Shown: positions 8,967 to 18,458, numbered from the stretch's first letter. The stretch: DNA of 64,000 bases from Chryseobacterium sp. PMSZPI (GCF_002835665.1 NZ_PIZV01000060.1:1-64000), one strand, 5' to 3'. Program-made: numbers and translations. Notes: generated from the sequence alone by a model not told the origin.

Positions 8967-9683
8967 ATGAAATATTCAAATAAAATAAACTGGTCTTTTG
9001 CAGCAGCAATAACGGTATCTCTTTGTTGGCTGACTGGTGATATTTTTGTTGCCGGATTCGATCCGAACCCTGCTGATTATCCATTGTTTTCAAAGACGTA
9101 TGCTGATCAGGTAAATGTAGAATTTGCGACTTTAATGTTGGAGGGATCAACATCTCGTTTGATGTTCGGAGCCTTGATCGGAGCCCTTACAGGTCCGTTG
9201 TTGCTGCCGGCAACCTGGTTGGTTTTTCAATTTTTTAAAGAGACTCAACAATGGTATTCGGATTTTGTTTATTGGGTTTTGCTGGTAGGGGCGGTATTAT
9301 CTCCTTTGGGCCATGCCGGATTCTTTTATGTTGGCGAAATCTACAAAGCGATATATCATACGGATCCGATTGCCCATTCCTATCTTTTAGAAACAGGCAG
9401 AGGATTTATGAAAATGCTTAATATCGCCTGGGGAGCAGCCATCGTAGTTTTGGCAGTCGGCTGGATCTCATTTGTAATATGCATTATATTGAATAAAACT
9501 TTGCTTCCAAGATGGATGGCACTATTGACTCCATTTGTTCTGACTTTGTTTATCATTCCTATAAAAGGATTATTACCCCTTCCTTATTCGGGCTGGGTTG
9601 GGGGAGCGATATTTAATATTGCTTATTTAGTATTCTTTAGTTCATTGCTGTTGTTTTTTAGAAAGAGACTTAATCATGTTTAA
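8967..9683 (+). CDS. Six-helix membrane protein of unknown function (DUF6796-like)
   Basis: 238 residues with about six hydrophobic helices: residues 7-29, 68-90, 100-124, 150-178, 184-206 and 212-232. The N-terminal loop has FDPNPADYPLFSKTYADQV. It resembles the DUF6796 membrane family as I remember it, but I cannot confirm this. It begins 13 bp after the siderophore-interacting protein and is followed by a strong terminator, so the two form an operon. No transport or catalytic motif is visible. A link to iron uptake is suggested only by position. Confidence 0.72.
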   Translation: MKYSNKINWSFAAAITVSLCWLTGDIFVAGFDPNPADYPLFSKTYADQVNVEFATLMLEGSTSRLMFGALIGALTGPLLLPATWLVFQFFKETQQWYSDFVYWVLLVGAVLSPLGHAGFFYVGEIYKAIYHTDPIAHSYLLETGRGFMKMLNIAWGAAIVVLAVGWISFVICIILNKTLLPRWMALLTPFVLTLFIIPIKGLLPLPYSGWVGGAIFNIAYLVFFSSLLLFFRKRLNHV

Positions 9684-9722
9684 AATAAAACTAATAACCA
9701 TGATCTTTGCATAGTAAATTTG

Positions 9723-9753
9723 AAATTGAGCACTAAAAAAGTGCTCAATTTTT
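9723..9753 (+). terminator. Rho-independent terminator
   Basis: Inverted repeat AAATTGAGCAC / GTGCTCAATTT with a short A-rich loop and following T-run, 40 bp after the SIP-membrane protein operon. Confidence 0.8.
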
Positions 9754-9923
9754 ATAAAGATATGAATGTAAATCGACTTTTATTAGTATGAAAAATATCC
9801 TGACGAGTAGAAGCAAATATAAGCTTATAATTTAGTCTCAGTTAGAAGTAGAACGAAATAGGAATCAAGATTTTTGAGTACCTTAGGATAATCAAAAAAT
9901 AATAACCATTAAAATTTAAAATC

Positions 9924-10232
9924 ATGAAAAAAACAATATTCATTGGTTTTCTTTTCTTCAATATTTCCATTATAAGTGCACAATTGATAGAGTCGGGAAG
10001 TCACAATACAAATGGCTATATTAAATCGGACGGAACGATTGAAAGCAGTAGCCATTCTACGGTAGGTTACGTTAAAAAAGACGGTACCATAGAGAATAGC
10101 AGCCATTCTACTTTGGGGTACATCAAAGATGATGGAACAGTAGAAAATAGCAGTCACAGTACGATTGGTTATGCTAAAGGAATAAAAAAAGAATGGGCAG
10201 CAGTCGTTTATTTCTTTTTTAAACTTAACTGA
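9924..10232 (+). CDS. Small secreted repeat protein, 5-fold beta-flower-like
   Basis: 102 residues: a signal peptide (residues 1-19, ending IISAQ) followed by about four tandem units of roughly 20 residues with the pattern SSHSTxGYxKxDGTxExS. The first unit (SHNTNGYIKSDGTIES) is slightly diverged and the last is cut by a short hydrophobic tail. The pattern recalls proteins annotated as 5-fold beta-flower proteins, where each unit makes one blade; this is from memory. Exported, probably periplasmic or outer surface. The repeats are also near-identical in DNA, so copy number may vary between strains. Stand-alone gene. Confidence 0.75.
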   Translation: MKKTIFIGFLFFNISIISAQLIESGSHNTNGYIKSDGTIESSSHSTVGYVKKDGTIENSSHSTLGYIKDDGTVENSSHSTIGYAKGIKKEWAAVVYFFFKLN

Positions 10233-10342
10233 TCATTGGCTTTGTAATTTCCCGCAGATCACACAAATTCCGCAGATCAGCATAATCGATCCAACTTTCG
10301 AGAGGATTTATTTTCATCATCAATGGACGAATACTTTATGAA

Positions 10343-10658
10343 TATGGGATCAAGAGCAAAAGCTGGAGCTTAGAATATTTAGATCTATTTAATTTAAAAA
10401 TTTCACGCAAAGGATTTCTATTATTTGGTGTTGTATTTTGGAAGCAAAGGTTGAATCAATTGTATTGATTCTTTCTAAGCGTACGCATATCTACATCGCT
10501 TCATCAGCGATTTTTGTCGCTCTCTTAGGTCCCTTATCAATGATCAATTGCATCTTGTCTTTGCATCTAAATAAAATTTCAGTATAAAGTTTTTAGAGGA
10601 GTAAAAATATAATTCATTTTTTACCTAGTCCCCAAGTTTTGTACCTGATCCTGAATAT
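10343..10658 (+). repeat. Dispersed intergenic repeat R2, copy A (~316 bp)
   Basis: Aligns over its whole length with 51008-51336: both begin near a CAAGAGCAAAAG block, share CGCAAAGGATTTCTATTAT, contain the perfect palindrome GAATCAAT-TGT-ATTGATTC (10453-10471) and the phrase CTAAGCGTACGC, and end near CCTGATC/ACTGATC. No conserved reading frame. This fills the gap between the repeat protein and the acetyltransferase. Confidence 0.75.
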
Positions 10659-10701
10659 GTCCTAGTTTGAGATTGTATATCTGACTTTTCGTATTTCCTA
10701 A

Positions 10702-11190
10702 TTAACGATCAAGTCTGTAAATATATTCCTCAATCTCCATTTGTCTGGCGTTGGCGAAACCAATGTCAGTACCGATTTTAACAAAGCCATTTTTTTCCAG
10801 GACTTTCTGCGAACCAAGATTGTCAAAGGCAACGCGTCCAAAAATGGGCCTGTTTTTTTCTAGGGTAAGAAAATTTTTCAACGCTGATGATGCAACGCCT
10901 TTTCCCCAGAATTCTTTATCAATCCAGTAGGTAATTTCTGTATCACCCATCATAACAAACTTGGCAATGCTTCCTGCAATCATTGAATCAGCTATAATGG
11001 TCTGGTTGTTGACTGTCGGATCATTCAGTAATTTGGTGTACTTGGCTAGATAAGTCTCTTTATTGACGGTATCTTTTGAAGTAAATGCAGCAAGGTGTCT
11101 GCCTTCCTGGTCAAGCTGAAATTGAAAAAGAAGATCGAGATCCTCAACCGTTGTAGGTCTGAGTTGTATCTCATATTGAGTATTATTCAT
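10702..11190 (-). CDS. GNAT family N-acetyltransferase
   Basis: 162 residues with the acetyltransferase layout: RPTTVEDLDLLF at the N-terminus, IAGSIAKFVM for the central strands, EITYWIDKEFWGKGVASSAL containing the acetyl-CoA pyrophosphate loop (GKGVAS stands for R/QxxGxG/A), and ASDNLGSQKVLEKNGFVKIG-like motif near the end. Cytoplasmic, no signal. It belongs to the RimJ/RimL-like group; the acceptor is unknown. Monocistronic by appearance, directly downstream of repeat R2. Confidence 0.88.
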   Translation of the reverse strand: MNNTQYEIQLRPTTVEDLDLLFQFQLDQEGRHLAAFTSKDTVNKETYLAKYTKLLNDPTVNNQTIIADSMIAGSIAKFVMMGDTEITYWIDKEFWGKGVASSALKNFLTLEKNRPIFGRVAFDNLGSQKVLEKNGFVKIGTDIGFANARQMEIEEYIYRLDR

Positions 11191-11304
11191 TTTGGTCGAT
11201 TTTTTAGTGTATCGTCAAATATAATTAAATATTGAGGTGGAAAGTGAACTTGTGGTATGCCTAAGTCAATAACTACTGTTGGCCAGGATGTTGGAATAAT
11301 CAAT

Positions 11305-11772
11305 TTAATTCGGTTTCTTGTTTTTAGTGCTAAACTTTACTATTAGGTTTACCAGGTTTAAAATATTTAATAATAAAATTGAAAATATCCAAATCCAATA
11401 GGCCGAATCTAACTCTATTATTTTTCCATTTCTACCGCTTTCGCTAACTAAAATTTCATTCCATTTTATAAAACTTATTGAAACTCCAAATGCTAAAAAG
11501 GAAAACAATATTCCAATTTGAGGATACTTTTTTGAAAAAAACAGCGAATTTAATGCAAGAATATTCGAGGACCAAACCAAAGTTTCAAATATTCCACCTC
11601 CTAAAAAAGCAAAAAATCCGGATAAAAATAGTTCCAGTCCGGAATATTTTTTAATTCCATCATAATCTTGAACTACTAAAGCATTAAAACATAGCGAAAG
11701 CAAGAAGAAAAATATAATCAGAATTTGATATTTATATTTTTTAAACCAAGATTTTATTTTCATTAAGATCAT
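11305..11772 (-). CDS. Membrane protein of unknown function
   Basis: 155 residues with four likely transmembrane helices (about 13-33, 46-66, 83-103, 124-147) and a short basic C-terminal tail. The N-terminus has two possible ATG starts three codons apart (11772 and 11763); the second gives MKIKSWFKKYKYQ, a typical positive-inside start. I do not recognise the family. Codon use is more AT-rich than the neighbours, and it is not in an obvious operon. Confidence 0.6.
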   Translation of the reverse strand: MILMKIKSWFKKYKYQILIIFFFLLSLCFNALVVQDYDGIKKYSGLELFLSGFFAFLGGGIFETLVWSSNILALNSLFFSKKYPQIGILFSFLAFGVSISFIKWNEILVSESGRNGKIIELDSAYWIWIFSILLLNILNLVNLIVKFSTKNKKPN

Positions 11773-11964
11773 CTGATATTTTTATTCCCGAATATAAATA
11801 CTATTATCAATTCTACAAAATGAGCCGCATGCGATATGATACTTGATGAAAATGATAATTTAATGCAGATTTAATGCTGAGGTCATCTTAATAACAATGG
11901 AATCCGGTAGTTTCGTAAGCAATTTACAAATTATTAAATCCTATTATTTACTTAAAAACTAATC

Positions 11965-13215
11965 ATGATTCAAAGACAAATACTTGGATGGATGCTTATG
12001 CTTGCTGTGACGGGCATCGGATGTCAGAATAATCAATTGACTTCAGCTTCGATGGAGGAAGAGTTTTCTTCAAAATCCAATACCGGCAGACTCGCTGCGA
12101 CAGATGTTAGTGTTAATCCTTTTGTAGATACCGGTGCTTATATCAGTTCCGGTTTTAGCTTTTTAAATCCTTCCCAAATTAATAAAAATCGACAGGCCAT
12201 TGGCGGGAATGCTTATACTGAAGTCTACGGATTCAATATTCCGGAAGAAAACAGGGTAAGGGGTATTCGGTGGAACACTGATGATGAAACGACATCGATC
12301 TGGAGGCCGCAGGGTATTGCCGGATTTACCAAAGATGGCGTTCGGTACCTGTTGGTGAGTTGGTATGCAAAGGATGATGCTGAATATAAAGGTTCACGTA
12401 TTACTCTGATTGACATTAGCCCAAGTTCAAGTACTTATTTAACGTATCGGCATATTTTGCTGGTACAACCTGATATTCCGACAAGTACAGCCACGTATAC
12501 CCAGTATGGTTCTTTTGCTTCATTGAAAGTACATGCCGGAGGTATTGCTTATTTTAAAGGCAAAGTGTACCTCAGCAGTACCAATTTGGGAGTTCGCATA
12601 TTCGATCTTGATAAAATTATTGAGGTGAGTACAGGAGACAATACGAATGATAAATGTGGTAAAGATGCCAATGGTAATTTATTCGCCTTCAACTATCGGT
12701 ATATATTGCCCCAAACAGGATATCAGAAGATCAATAATGCAAATCCGTTCTCTACCATACAGGTTAATGATGAAGGGACTCAGCTCTGGACCGGACAATA
12801 TTATGCAGGCAGTGCTGATGCTTCCATTGTCCCTAAGGTTTTTGGTTTTCCTGTAGACACCAGCGGAATGCTTCAAAACTCGGGAATAATTGCCGTAGTT
12901 CCCAAGAATAGCCTTTTTGCAGATAATCATGCCCATGGTATCCAGGGTGTATTTAGAAAAGGGAACAGAACATGGCTTTCCTGTACCGGATCTCCAAGCA
13001 ATTCTTACGGTTCCAATGCCAGACTGGCAAGATATACCGATGGGGCTGATGACACCGTGCGTTACCGATGGCCATATGGTGCAGAATCCCTTTATTATGA
13101 ATCCCAATATAATTATCTGTGGAGTCTTACAGAATATGAGCCCAATGCCGGAGCGCAGAATGGAAGCCAGGTCAACAGATGTATTTTTGCAGTGGATTTT
13201 TCAAAATATGAATAG
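11965..13215 (+). CDS. Secreted or lipoprotein, possible beta-propeller, function unknown
   Basis: 416 residues. The N-terminus MIQRQILGWMLMLAVTGIGC looks like a lipoprotein signal with an atypical lipobox (the cysteine at residue 20), followed by a polar linker. The rest has repeated strand-turn patterns such as RPQGIAGFTKDGVRYLLVSW, HAGGIAYFKGKVYLSS and HAHGIQGVFRKGNRTWLSCTG, which recall propeller blades with a HxxGI motif seen in some secreted bacterial proteins. No catalytic motif. Export to the envelope is inferred. Followed by a terminator at 13242. Confidence 0.68.
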   Translation: MIQRQILGWMLMLAVTGIGCQNNQLTSASMEEEFSSKSNTGRLAATDVSVNPFVDTGAYISSGFSFLNPSQINKNRQAIGGNAYTEVYGFNIPEENRVRGIRWNTDDETTSIWRPQGIAGFTKDGVRYLLVSWYAKDDAEYKGSRITLIDISPSSSTYLTYRHILLVQPDIPTSTATYTQYGSFASLKVHAGGIAYFKGKVYLSSTNLGVRIFDLDKIIEVSTGDNTNDKCGKDANGNLFAFNYRYILPQTGYQKINNANPFSTIQVNDEGTQLWTGQYYAGSADASIVPKVFGFPVDTSGMLQNSGIIAVVPKNSLFADNHAHGIQGVFRKGNRTWLSCTGSPSNSYGSNARLARYTDGADDTVRYRWPYGAESLYYESQYNYLWSLTEYEPNAGAQNGSQVNRCIFAVDFSKYE

Positions 13216-13241
13216 CAGCAAATACAAAATATTTAAAAATA

Positions 13242-13275
13242 AAAACCATCATAACGCAATGATGGTTTTGTTTTG
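13242..13275 (+). terminator. Rho-independent terminator
   Basis: AAACCATCAT / ATGATGGTTT hairpin with a 6-nt loop followed by a TGTTTTG tract, 27 bp after the preceding gene. Confidence 0.75.
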
Positions 13276-13422
13276 ATAATGATCTATTGAGAATTTAAAT
13301 TCTTTCTTTTCTGCACGATTAGAAGAGGAGCAGATTTCTTCCAACTTCACAAAAAGCGGATTGTTGAATGTTGGCAATTTATAAAAAACATTCTTGACAC
13401 CGGCTGGAAATGTTTTAAAAAG

Positions 13423-13881
13423 TTAGCGGACAAGAAACCAGATTGCAGCAGCAATTCCGGCATAAGCAGTCACCGTAATAATATCAGCTATGGGTTGTGA
13501 GAAGCGTTTTTCTGCAATTCTTTCACTATTGATCTGGTTCTTATGGAATTTTAGAATTTTTTTAGGATTATGAACCGGGTGTGCCACCAGACTATCTCTT
13601 TCCCATTTATCAACGATTATTTTATAACTCCTGCCGTCAACGTCAATTTTCACATTTTTACCTGCGGCAAGTTTCTCCTGAATGTTAACCGGAATAGGTG
13701 CTTGTTGAGCATTCATGTTTTGGGGACTAGCTGTTGTTCCGGAAGGAATATTGGCAGGAGCTGAACCTCTTTTAGATTCCTGTTTATTGTCGGTTGTTGT
13801 CTCCACTTGCTTTTTTACCTGGTAAGTATAGCAACTGGCAAGGGAAAATAATACAATGATGAGATAAAAATTCTTTCGCAT
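13423..13881 (-). CDS. Small lipoprotein with C-terminal membrane helix
   Basis: 152 residues. A lipoprotein signal (LIIVLFSLASC, cysteine at residue 17) is followed by a low-complexity polar stretch rich in T, N, Q and P, then a compact part with NVKIDVDGRSYKIIVDKWERDSLVAH, and a last hydrophobic helix (about residues 129-151). The family is not recognised; the middle resembles short beta-rich domains of regulatory or bacteriocin-type lipoproteins in Bacteroidota, without firm support. Cell-envelope location is likely. Confidence 0.62.
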   Translation of the reverse strand: MRKNFYLIIVLFSLASCYTYQVKKQVETTTDNKQESKRGSAPANIPSGTTASPQNMNAQQAPIPVNIQEKLAAGKNVKIDVDGRSYKIIVDKWERDSLVAHPVHNPKKILKFHKNQINSERIAEKRFSQPIADIITVTAYAGIAAAIWFLVR

Positions 13882-14150
13882 TAGCCAAATTTAATAATTT
13901 AACGGAATATTTAGTGTTTTCTTTTGAAAGATATTGTTAAAAAAGGAATTTTAGATAATATTGTTGTTAGAATGTTTAATTTATAGTATTAAAACTACCC
14001 GAAAGGAATTATAAGATAACAGGAAAATAAGATTGTAGAATTTTGAAGAAATAGAATCTTCAAAATTGTGAGTATTTTAGAGAGTGACATTAGGGTTTTC
14101 CGTAATTAATATATTATTATTTCTTGTATGTTTACAGGTAAAAAACTTAT

Positions 14151-14975
14151 ATGTTGCTAACCTTAATTAATATTTCATTTGGTGTTGGTGAATTTTTTTC
14201 AACAATATTCTTAATCTTGATTATTTTATCATTCTGTGCATATCTCTATAGGACTTCGAAATATGAAAAATTTCAGAAATCTAAATATGCAATTTCATGT
14301 CTTTCAATCATGCTAACTTTACATTTAGTAGTCTTTCCTTTTTTGTACACCTTGATGCTCAAAAATAATCCGGCTAGTTTTGAATTTAAAACTGCTATCC
14401 ATGATAATCGGAAAAAGGTGGTGCTTAATGAATGGATTGATGATTCTAAAAATATTCCTTATGAGATTAAATATCTAGAAAATATTAAACTCTCAAATTA
14501 TAAAATATTAAACAAAACATTAAATGAACTGAAGCAACTGACATTTACAGAAGGAAGTATAGTACATAGCGATATCAATTTTAATATTCCTGGTAAAGAT
14601 TATATGGCTACCATTTATGTTTTTGATAAAAATGGCACTTTGAAAAAGCAATTACACAAAAATGGAGGATATACTGAATTAGATTCTATGAAATTTGGAA
14701 AGGTGTTAACTGAAGATATTAATTATCTAAAAAAAGAACTTCATTACTACAAAGTTAAAAAAGCTGAATTAGACAGAAATAATTTTTGGACTTTTGCAAC
14801 ATTACTTCCATATAGTATATCTTCTATTTTTACAGGAAATATGTCTCCATTAACACCAATGGCTAATGTATTCTACACTTTTCATTATATTTTAATCTAT
14901 TGTATTGGAATAGGTGTTTTTCTTCATTTTTTAATTCTAAATCTAGAGTTAATTATTAGAAATCGTAAATCTTAA
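14151..14975 (+). CDS. Membrane protein of unknown function
   Basis: 274 residues, strongly AT-rich in codon use. Two N-terminal helices (about 8-31 and 46-69), a soluble part of about 130 residues outside the membrane (IHDNRKKVVLNEWIDDSKN to DINYLKKELHYYKVKKAELDRNN), then two helices near the end (about 213-230 and 240-266). The soluble part has the look of a small exported domain. No known family. The base composition differs from the neighbours, which may point to later acquisition. Confidence 0.58.
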   Translation: MLLTLINISFGVGEFFSTIFLILIILSFCAYLYRTSKYEKFQKSKYAISCLSIMLTLHLVVFPFLYTLMLKNNPASFEFKTAIHDNRKKVVLNEWIDDSKNIPYEIKYLENIKLSNYKILNKTLNELKQLTFTEGSIVHSDINFNIPGKDYMATIYVFDKNGTLKKQLHKNGGYTELDSMKFGKVLTEDINYLKKELHYYKVKKAELDRNNFWTFATLLPYSISSIFTGNMSPLTPMANVFYTFHYILIYCIGIGVFLHFLILNLELIIRNRKS

Positions 14976-15024
14976 TTTTGAATTTTATAACTGTAATTAT
15001 TGCAAAATGTATTATAGTTTTTCA

Positions 15025-15056
15025 TAAAATAAAAAATCTCAGCATTGCTGAGATTT
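15025..15056 (-). terminator. Terminator for the small basic gene
   Basis: AAATCTCAGC / GCTGAGATTT with a 3-nt ATT loop; on the minus strand it is followed by a T-run, 27 bp after the stop of the 48-aa gene. Confidence 0.7.
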
Positions 15057-15082
15057 GAAAGTTTCTTCGGGTAATTTTAAAA

Positions 15083-15229
15083 TCATTTTGAATCTCCAGG
15101 TTTGTGTTTGTGAGGTTTTAGATCTGGATGTTTTGGTTTTACTTCTGGAGTAACTCTTCTCCTTCTGTCTGGAGTTCCATCAGGTTTGTTAGGTTTTGGA
15201 CCTGGTTTAATTGCTTTAATTGTTTTCAT
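15083..15229 (-). CDS. 48-aa highly basic Pro/Lys-rich small protein
   Basis: ATG at 15229 to TGA at 15083; the protein begins MKTIKAIKPGPKPNKPDGTP and continues with DRRRRVTPEVKPKHPDLKP and a KHKPGDSK end. It has about a third lysine, arginine or histidine and about a fifth proline. A clean intrinsic terminator lies just after the stop on the same strand, which supports real transcription. Similar short KPGPKP-type proteins occur in Chryseobacterium-like genomes (recalled, not checked). Too short for most gene callers. Function unknown; RNA binding or a secreted basic peptide are possible. Confidence 0.6.
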   Translation of the reverse strand: MKTIKAIKPGPKPNKPDGTPDRRRRVTPEVKPKHPDLKPHKHKPGDSK

Positions 15230-15466
15230 AATAAATTTATTAATATGTTGAATTTAAGTAGAATAAAACGTTTGGAGTTATGGAAAACCGTATTGTTCGG
15301 AATTTCATGATTATTTTAATTGATTTTTCATTCTCTAATGATTAATAATTATAATGTCGAAATCACCCGAAGTGGTTCGTATAATAGAGTGAGATCTCTT
15401 ATATTTGATTCGGCTCACTGGCTGAAGTAAGTGAAACCTAAACTTTAAAATTTCTTATCTGAAATA

Positions 15467-15904
15467 ATGATGAATACAGATACTATAAGATTTAATAGGT
15501 TGATTCCTGAATTATTAGTGACAAATATTGAAAATTCTAAGAAGTTTTATATTGAACAATTGGGATTTACACTGGAGTATGAAAGAGAAGAAGACTATTT
15601 TGCATTCATTTCATATGAAGGCTCTCAACTTATGCTTGAACAGGATTGTCGCGATTCCTGGATGACTGATGAACTTGTTTTTCCCAGAGGTCGGGGTATT
15701 AATTTTCAGATTGAAGTAAATCGCCTGGATGATATTATTGATAAAATTAAAGCTAATAAGTTAACGTATTTTAGAGAACCAAAAGAAGTTTGGTACAGAA
15801 TAAATACAGTCGAAGAAGGTGTTAAGGAGCTTCTTATACAAGATTTTGACGGATATCTTTTGAGGTTTCAACAATATCTTGGAGAACGGGAAATAAGTCA
15901 GTAA
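15467..15904 (+). CDS. VOC family protein (glyoxalase/bleomycin resistance-like)
   Basis: 145 residues, one VOC module pair: PELLVTNIENSKKFYIEQLGF (first beta-alpha-beta unit), LMLEQD at the first acidic metal/ligand position, NFQIEVNRLDDI opening the second unit, and LLIQDFDGYLLRF at the end. The spacing matches bleomycin-binding-type proteins that sequester drugs, rather than glyoxalase I. Cytoplasmic. ATG at 15467 is followed by a second ATG one codon later; either is possible. Convergent with the 16065 gene, sharing the terminator at 16030. Confidence 0.85.
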   Translation: MMNTDTIRFNRLIPELLVTNIENSKKFYIEQLGFTLEYEREEDYFAFISYEGSQLMLEQDCRDSWMTDELVFPRGRGINFQIEVNRLDDIIDKIKANKLTYFREPKEVWYRINTVEEGVKELLIQDFDGYLLRFQQYLGEREISQ

Positions 15905-16029
15905 ACTTTTATTTTTTCAATCTGGTGAGAACTTTGATTGTACTTAGAAAAGACTTTTAAAATAAAATGATTCAATATGAAGTCTGGAGAAAGACAAAGC
16001 CTCTGACAGTCTTAAATTAATATAGACAG

Positions 16030-16064
16030 AACAGCCTTTCAGAAAAACTGAAAGGCTGTTTTTA
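16030..16064. terminator. Bidirectional terminator
   Basis: Perfect 13-bp arms AACAGCCTTTCAG / CTGAAAGGCTGTT with AAAAA loop and T-tracts on both sides, between the convergent VOC and MG2/plug genes. Confidence 0.85.
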
Positions 16065-18458
16065 TTACTTAAAAATCTCCTGATCATAAAGCAGATGATC
16101 ATCTTCATCAAAACTTATTATCAAAACTTTATATTGTTTGGCAGTGTCGTTATTGAAGAATTTAATTCTCGGAGGAACATTATCGCTATCAAATAGATTC
16201 GGGTTCCAATATAGAGTTTCGCGGGTATCGTTTTCAATTTTTACATCATCATCTAACATTTCAACAAGGAATTCCGATGGTTTATCATAGCCTTTTACAA
16301 TAGATGAATTATTCTTTTTTGTTTCCTTTTCATCATTCTTAGATTTCATATTGCCTCTCATTGTATAGATGGCTACGGCATCACCTATTAATCCGGCTCC
16401 TTTGATAATTTTAACCATAGCAATATTGCCGATAGGAAGGTTAGAGATCATGGAAGCATCAGTAGGAATTTCATCCAAATAGAGCTTAGCTTGCTGGCCA
16501 CGGATATAAGGTACATTGATTCCCGAATTGTTTCTTTGAAATGATAAACCGGCAGCTCTTCCTTGTAGCCAGTCTAAGATATTACTCGAGCCGGCAGCAT
16601 GTTGATCTTCATTAACGAAATCAAATATGGTAGAGTTGACGGAGCTAAACATTCCGGTGGATAGTTGTTTATTTAAGTCTTCTTTGGGGTCTTTCTTTTT
16701 TCCGACTAATTTTACCTGCTCAATTTGTATGTCATTGTCCTCTATTTTTTTATTGTTTTTTTGAGTATTGATTGCTCTGGAAATGGTTGGAGGAAGGGCT
16801 TTGCTCGTATTAGCTTTTACCAGAGTATATTTTGTCCCCGGGAAATTGCCTTTAAATTGATTAGGTGTAACCAATGGTTCTACCGTGACGAATACGTTAT
16901 CTGTACCGGATTCTTTATTATTTTCCGAATTGGTAAATACCGAAACCTCTAAAGGATCATTGTAGTTAAGATTATTTAAATAAATATATCCGTTTTGATC
17001 CGTTTTAAATTGCTCAAAAACAGGCTCACTTTTGCCTAATTTCAATACTAAATTAACTGTAGTATTGATTAGTTGGGCATTATTTTTAATAGGTTTTAGT
17101 TTATAAGAAAGAAATTGTTGAGAACGGGTTGTTATGGTAGGTGTAGCTCCGCTAAGTACAGAATTCCAGTCGAATCTTTTCCAATTTTCAGAAATAAGCA
17201 AGGCGTCCAAAGCTTCGCTATTGGCATTCTTAGAAAAATATTGGGCAGGCCGGTCTATTTTTGTCGTAAAATCTCCCGTTAACCAAAGGCTGCTCAGTAA
17301 ATTTTCTTCTTCCGGGTTTTGAGTACCATCATCTTCGCTTACCAAAACCGTGTAATTTTTAAAATAAGAATCCGGGGAAAGATCAATACTATTGAAAGAT
17401 CTTGGAGTTTGTTTGATCTCCTGACCTATAATTTCAGCTTTCTCAATCTTTAAATTATTAGGTTTTATAAAGCAAAGCCTTTTGGCCACAAGGTTGTCCT
17501 GATCGTCAAAAATGGCCAACTGCAAAATACCGTTAGCTCCATTGCTGATTTTAGTCGGAATAAGACTCGAAGCTTCATTGATTAGCTGGCTGATATTGGC
17601 TTTGTAAGCAAGGTGATTATTGATTGTTCCAATGATTTTATAATTCTGAAGCTGTTGTTTGAGATTGACTCCTTTTAAACTGTATTTTATCCCTTCTTTA
17701 GAGCTGGTAGCTTCTAGATGAAGACCGCTGTCTGCGACTTGTGGCAGATCTGTCGTTTTACTTTTTCCGGTGTTATCCTGAATAATAACTTGGTATTTTT
17801 TTCCTAAAACCGGTGTGATGGTAAAGGATGCCACGTTCTTATCAAAAGATTTAAATGTAGTTATAGAAGTATTGGGGTTTTGGGTATCTATTACTTTTCC
17901 GGTCCAGTTTTCCGGCAAATAAGTATTGCTTGATAATCTTACTGCAAATTTAGTAGGCACTCCATTAATAAAAGTTCCACCCTCAGGAAAGGCCTTTGCA
18001 GACCAATCGGAGCTTTTGGAAATAACCAATGATTCCGGGGAATTAGGGTTATAAATCGGAATTGTTTTAACAATCTGAAAATCTTCATTAAAATTAGTCA
18101 TGTAAGGTGTATAGGCTCTTACATAATAAACCTGTTCAGGAAGATCCTCTTTCAACTGGAAATCTCCACTGCCTTCACCGTTGGTTAGCAGGATGGTTTT
18201 CCAATCTATTAATTTTTTATCAGCATTATACAATTCAACAAATAGGGTAGTAGATAATGTGGAACGGTTATAACCGTCAAATACAAAGCTTTTAAACCAA
18301 ACCTTGTCACCGGCTGCATATTGTGATTTGTCGGTAAGTACATATACTTTTTCCTGTTCGTAGTTATCCTCAAGATTTGTAATTGCTTTTTCCAGTTTCG
18401 TTTGAGCCAATATAGGCTGCACCATGGAAAGGAGCAATACACCAAATATATTTTTCAT
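16065..18458 (-). CDS. MG2-domain protein with C-terminal TonB plug-like segment
   Basis: 797 residues with a signal peptide (residues 1-18, ending PILAQ). Residues ~35-120 carry the macroglobulin MG2-like signature seen in Bacteroidota envelope proteins (EKVYVLTDKSQYAAGDKVWF, then YVRAYTPYMTN). Further beta-sandwich regions follow. Near residues 630-720 there is a TonB-receptor plug-like block: ILDWLQGRAAGLSFQ, VPYIRGQQAKLYLDE, IAMVKIIKGAG and AIYTMRG, but no beta-barrel follows. Proteins with this layout are common in Flavobacteriia and are thought to work at the outer membrane; the ligand is unknown. Transcribed alone on the minus strand. Confidence 0.82.
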   Translation of the reverse strand: MKNIFGVLLLSMVQPILAQTKLEKAITNLEDNYEQEKVYVLTDKSQYAAGDKVWFKSFVFDGYNRSTLSTTLFVELYNADKKLIDWKTILLTNGEGSGDFQLKEDLPEQVYYVRAYTPYMTNFNEDFQIVKTIPIYNPNSPESLVISKSSDWSAKAFPEGGTFINGVPTKFAVRLSSNTYLPENWTGKVIDTQNPNTSITTFKSFDKNVASFTITPVLGKKYQVIIQDNTGKSKTTDLPQVADSGLHLEATSSKEGIKYSLKGVNLKQQLQNYKIIGTINNHLAYKANISQLINEASSLIPTKISNGANGILQLAIFDDQDNLVAKRLCFIKPNNLKIEKAEIIGQEIKQTPRSFNSIDLSPDSYFKNYTVLVSEDDGTQNPEEENLLSSLWLTGDFTTKIDRPAQYFSKNANSEALDALLISENWKRFDWNSVLSGATPTITTRSQQFLSYKLKPIKNNAQLINTTVNLVLKLGKSEPVFEQFKTDQNGYIYLNNLNYNDPLEVSVFTNSENNKESGTDNVFVTVEPLVTPNQFKGNFPGTKYTLVKANTSKALPPTISRAINTQKNNKKIEDNDIQIEQVKLVGKKKDPKEDLNKQLSTGMFSSVNSTIFDFVNEDQHAAGSSNILDWLQGRAAGLSFQRNNSGINVPYIRGQQAKLYLDEIPTDASMISNLPIGNIAMVKIIKGAGLIGDAVAIYTMRGNMKSKNDEKETKKNNSSIVKGYDKPSEFLVEMLDDDVKIENDTRETLYWNPNLFDSDNVPPRIKFFNNDTAKQYKVLIISFDEDDHLLYDQEIFK

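Noticed and set aside
15128..15310. 60-codon plus-strand frame rich in W, F and N
   Set aside because: It is antisense to the 48-aa basic gene, which has the better start, composition and terminator.
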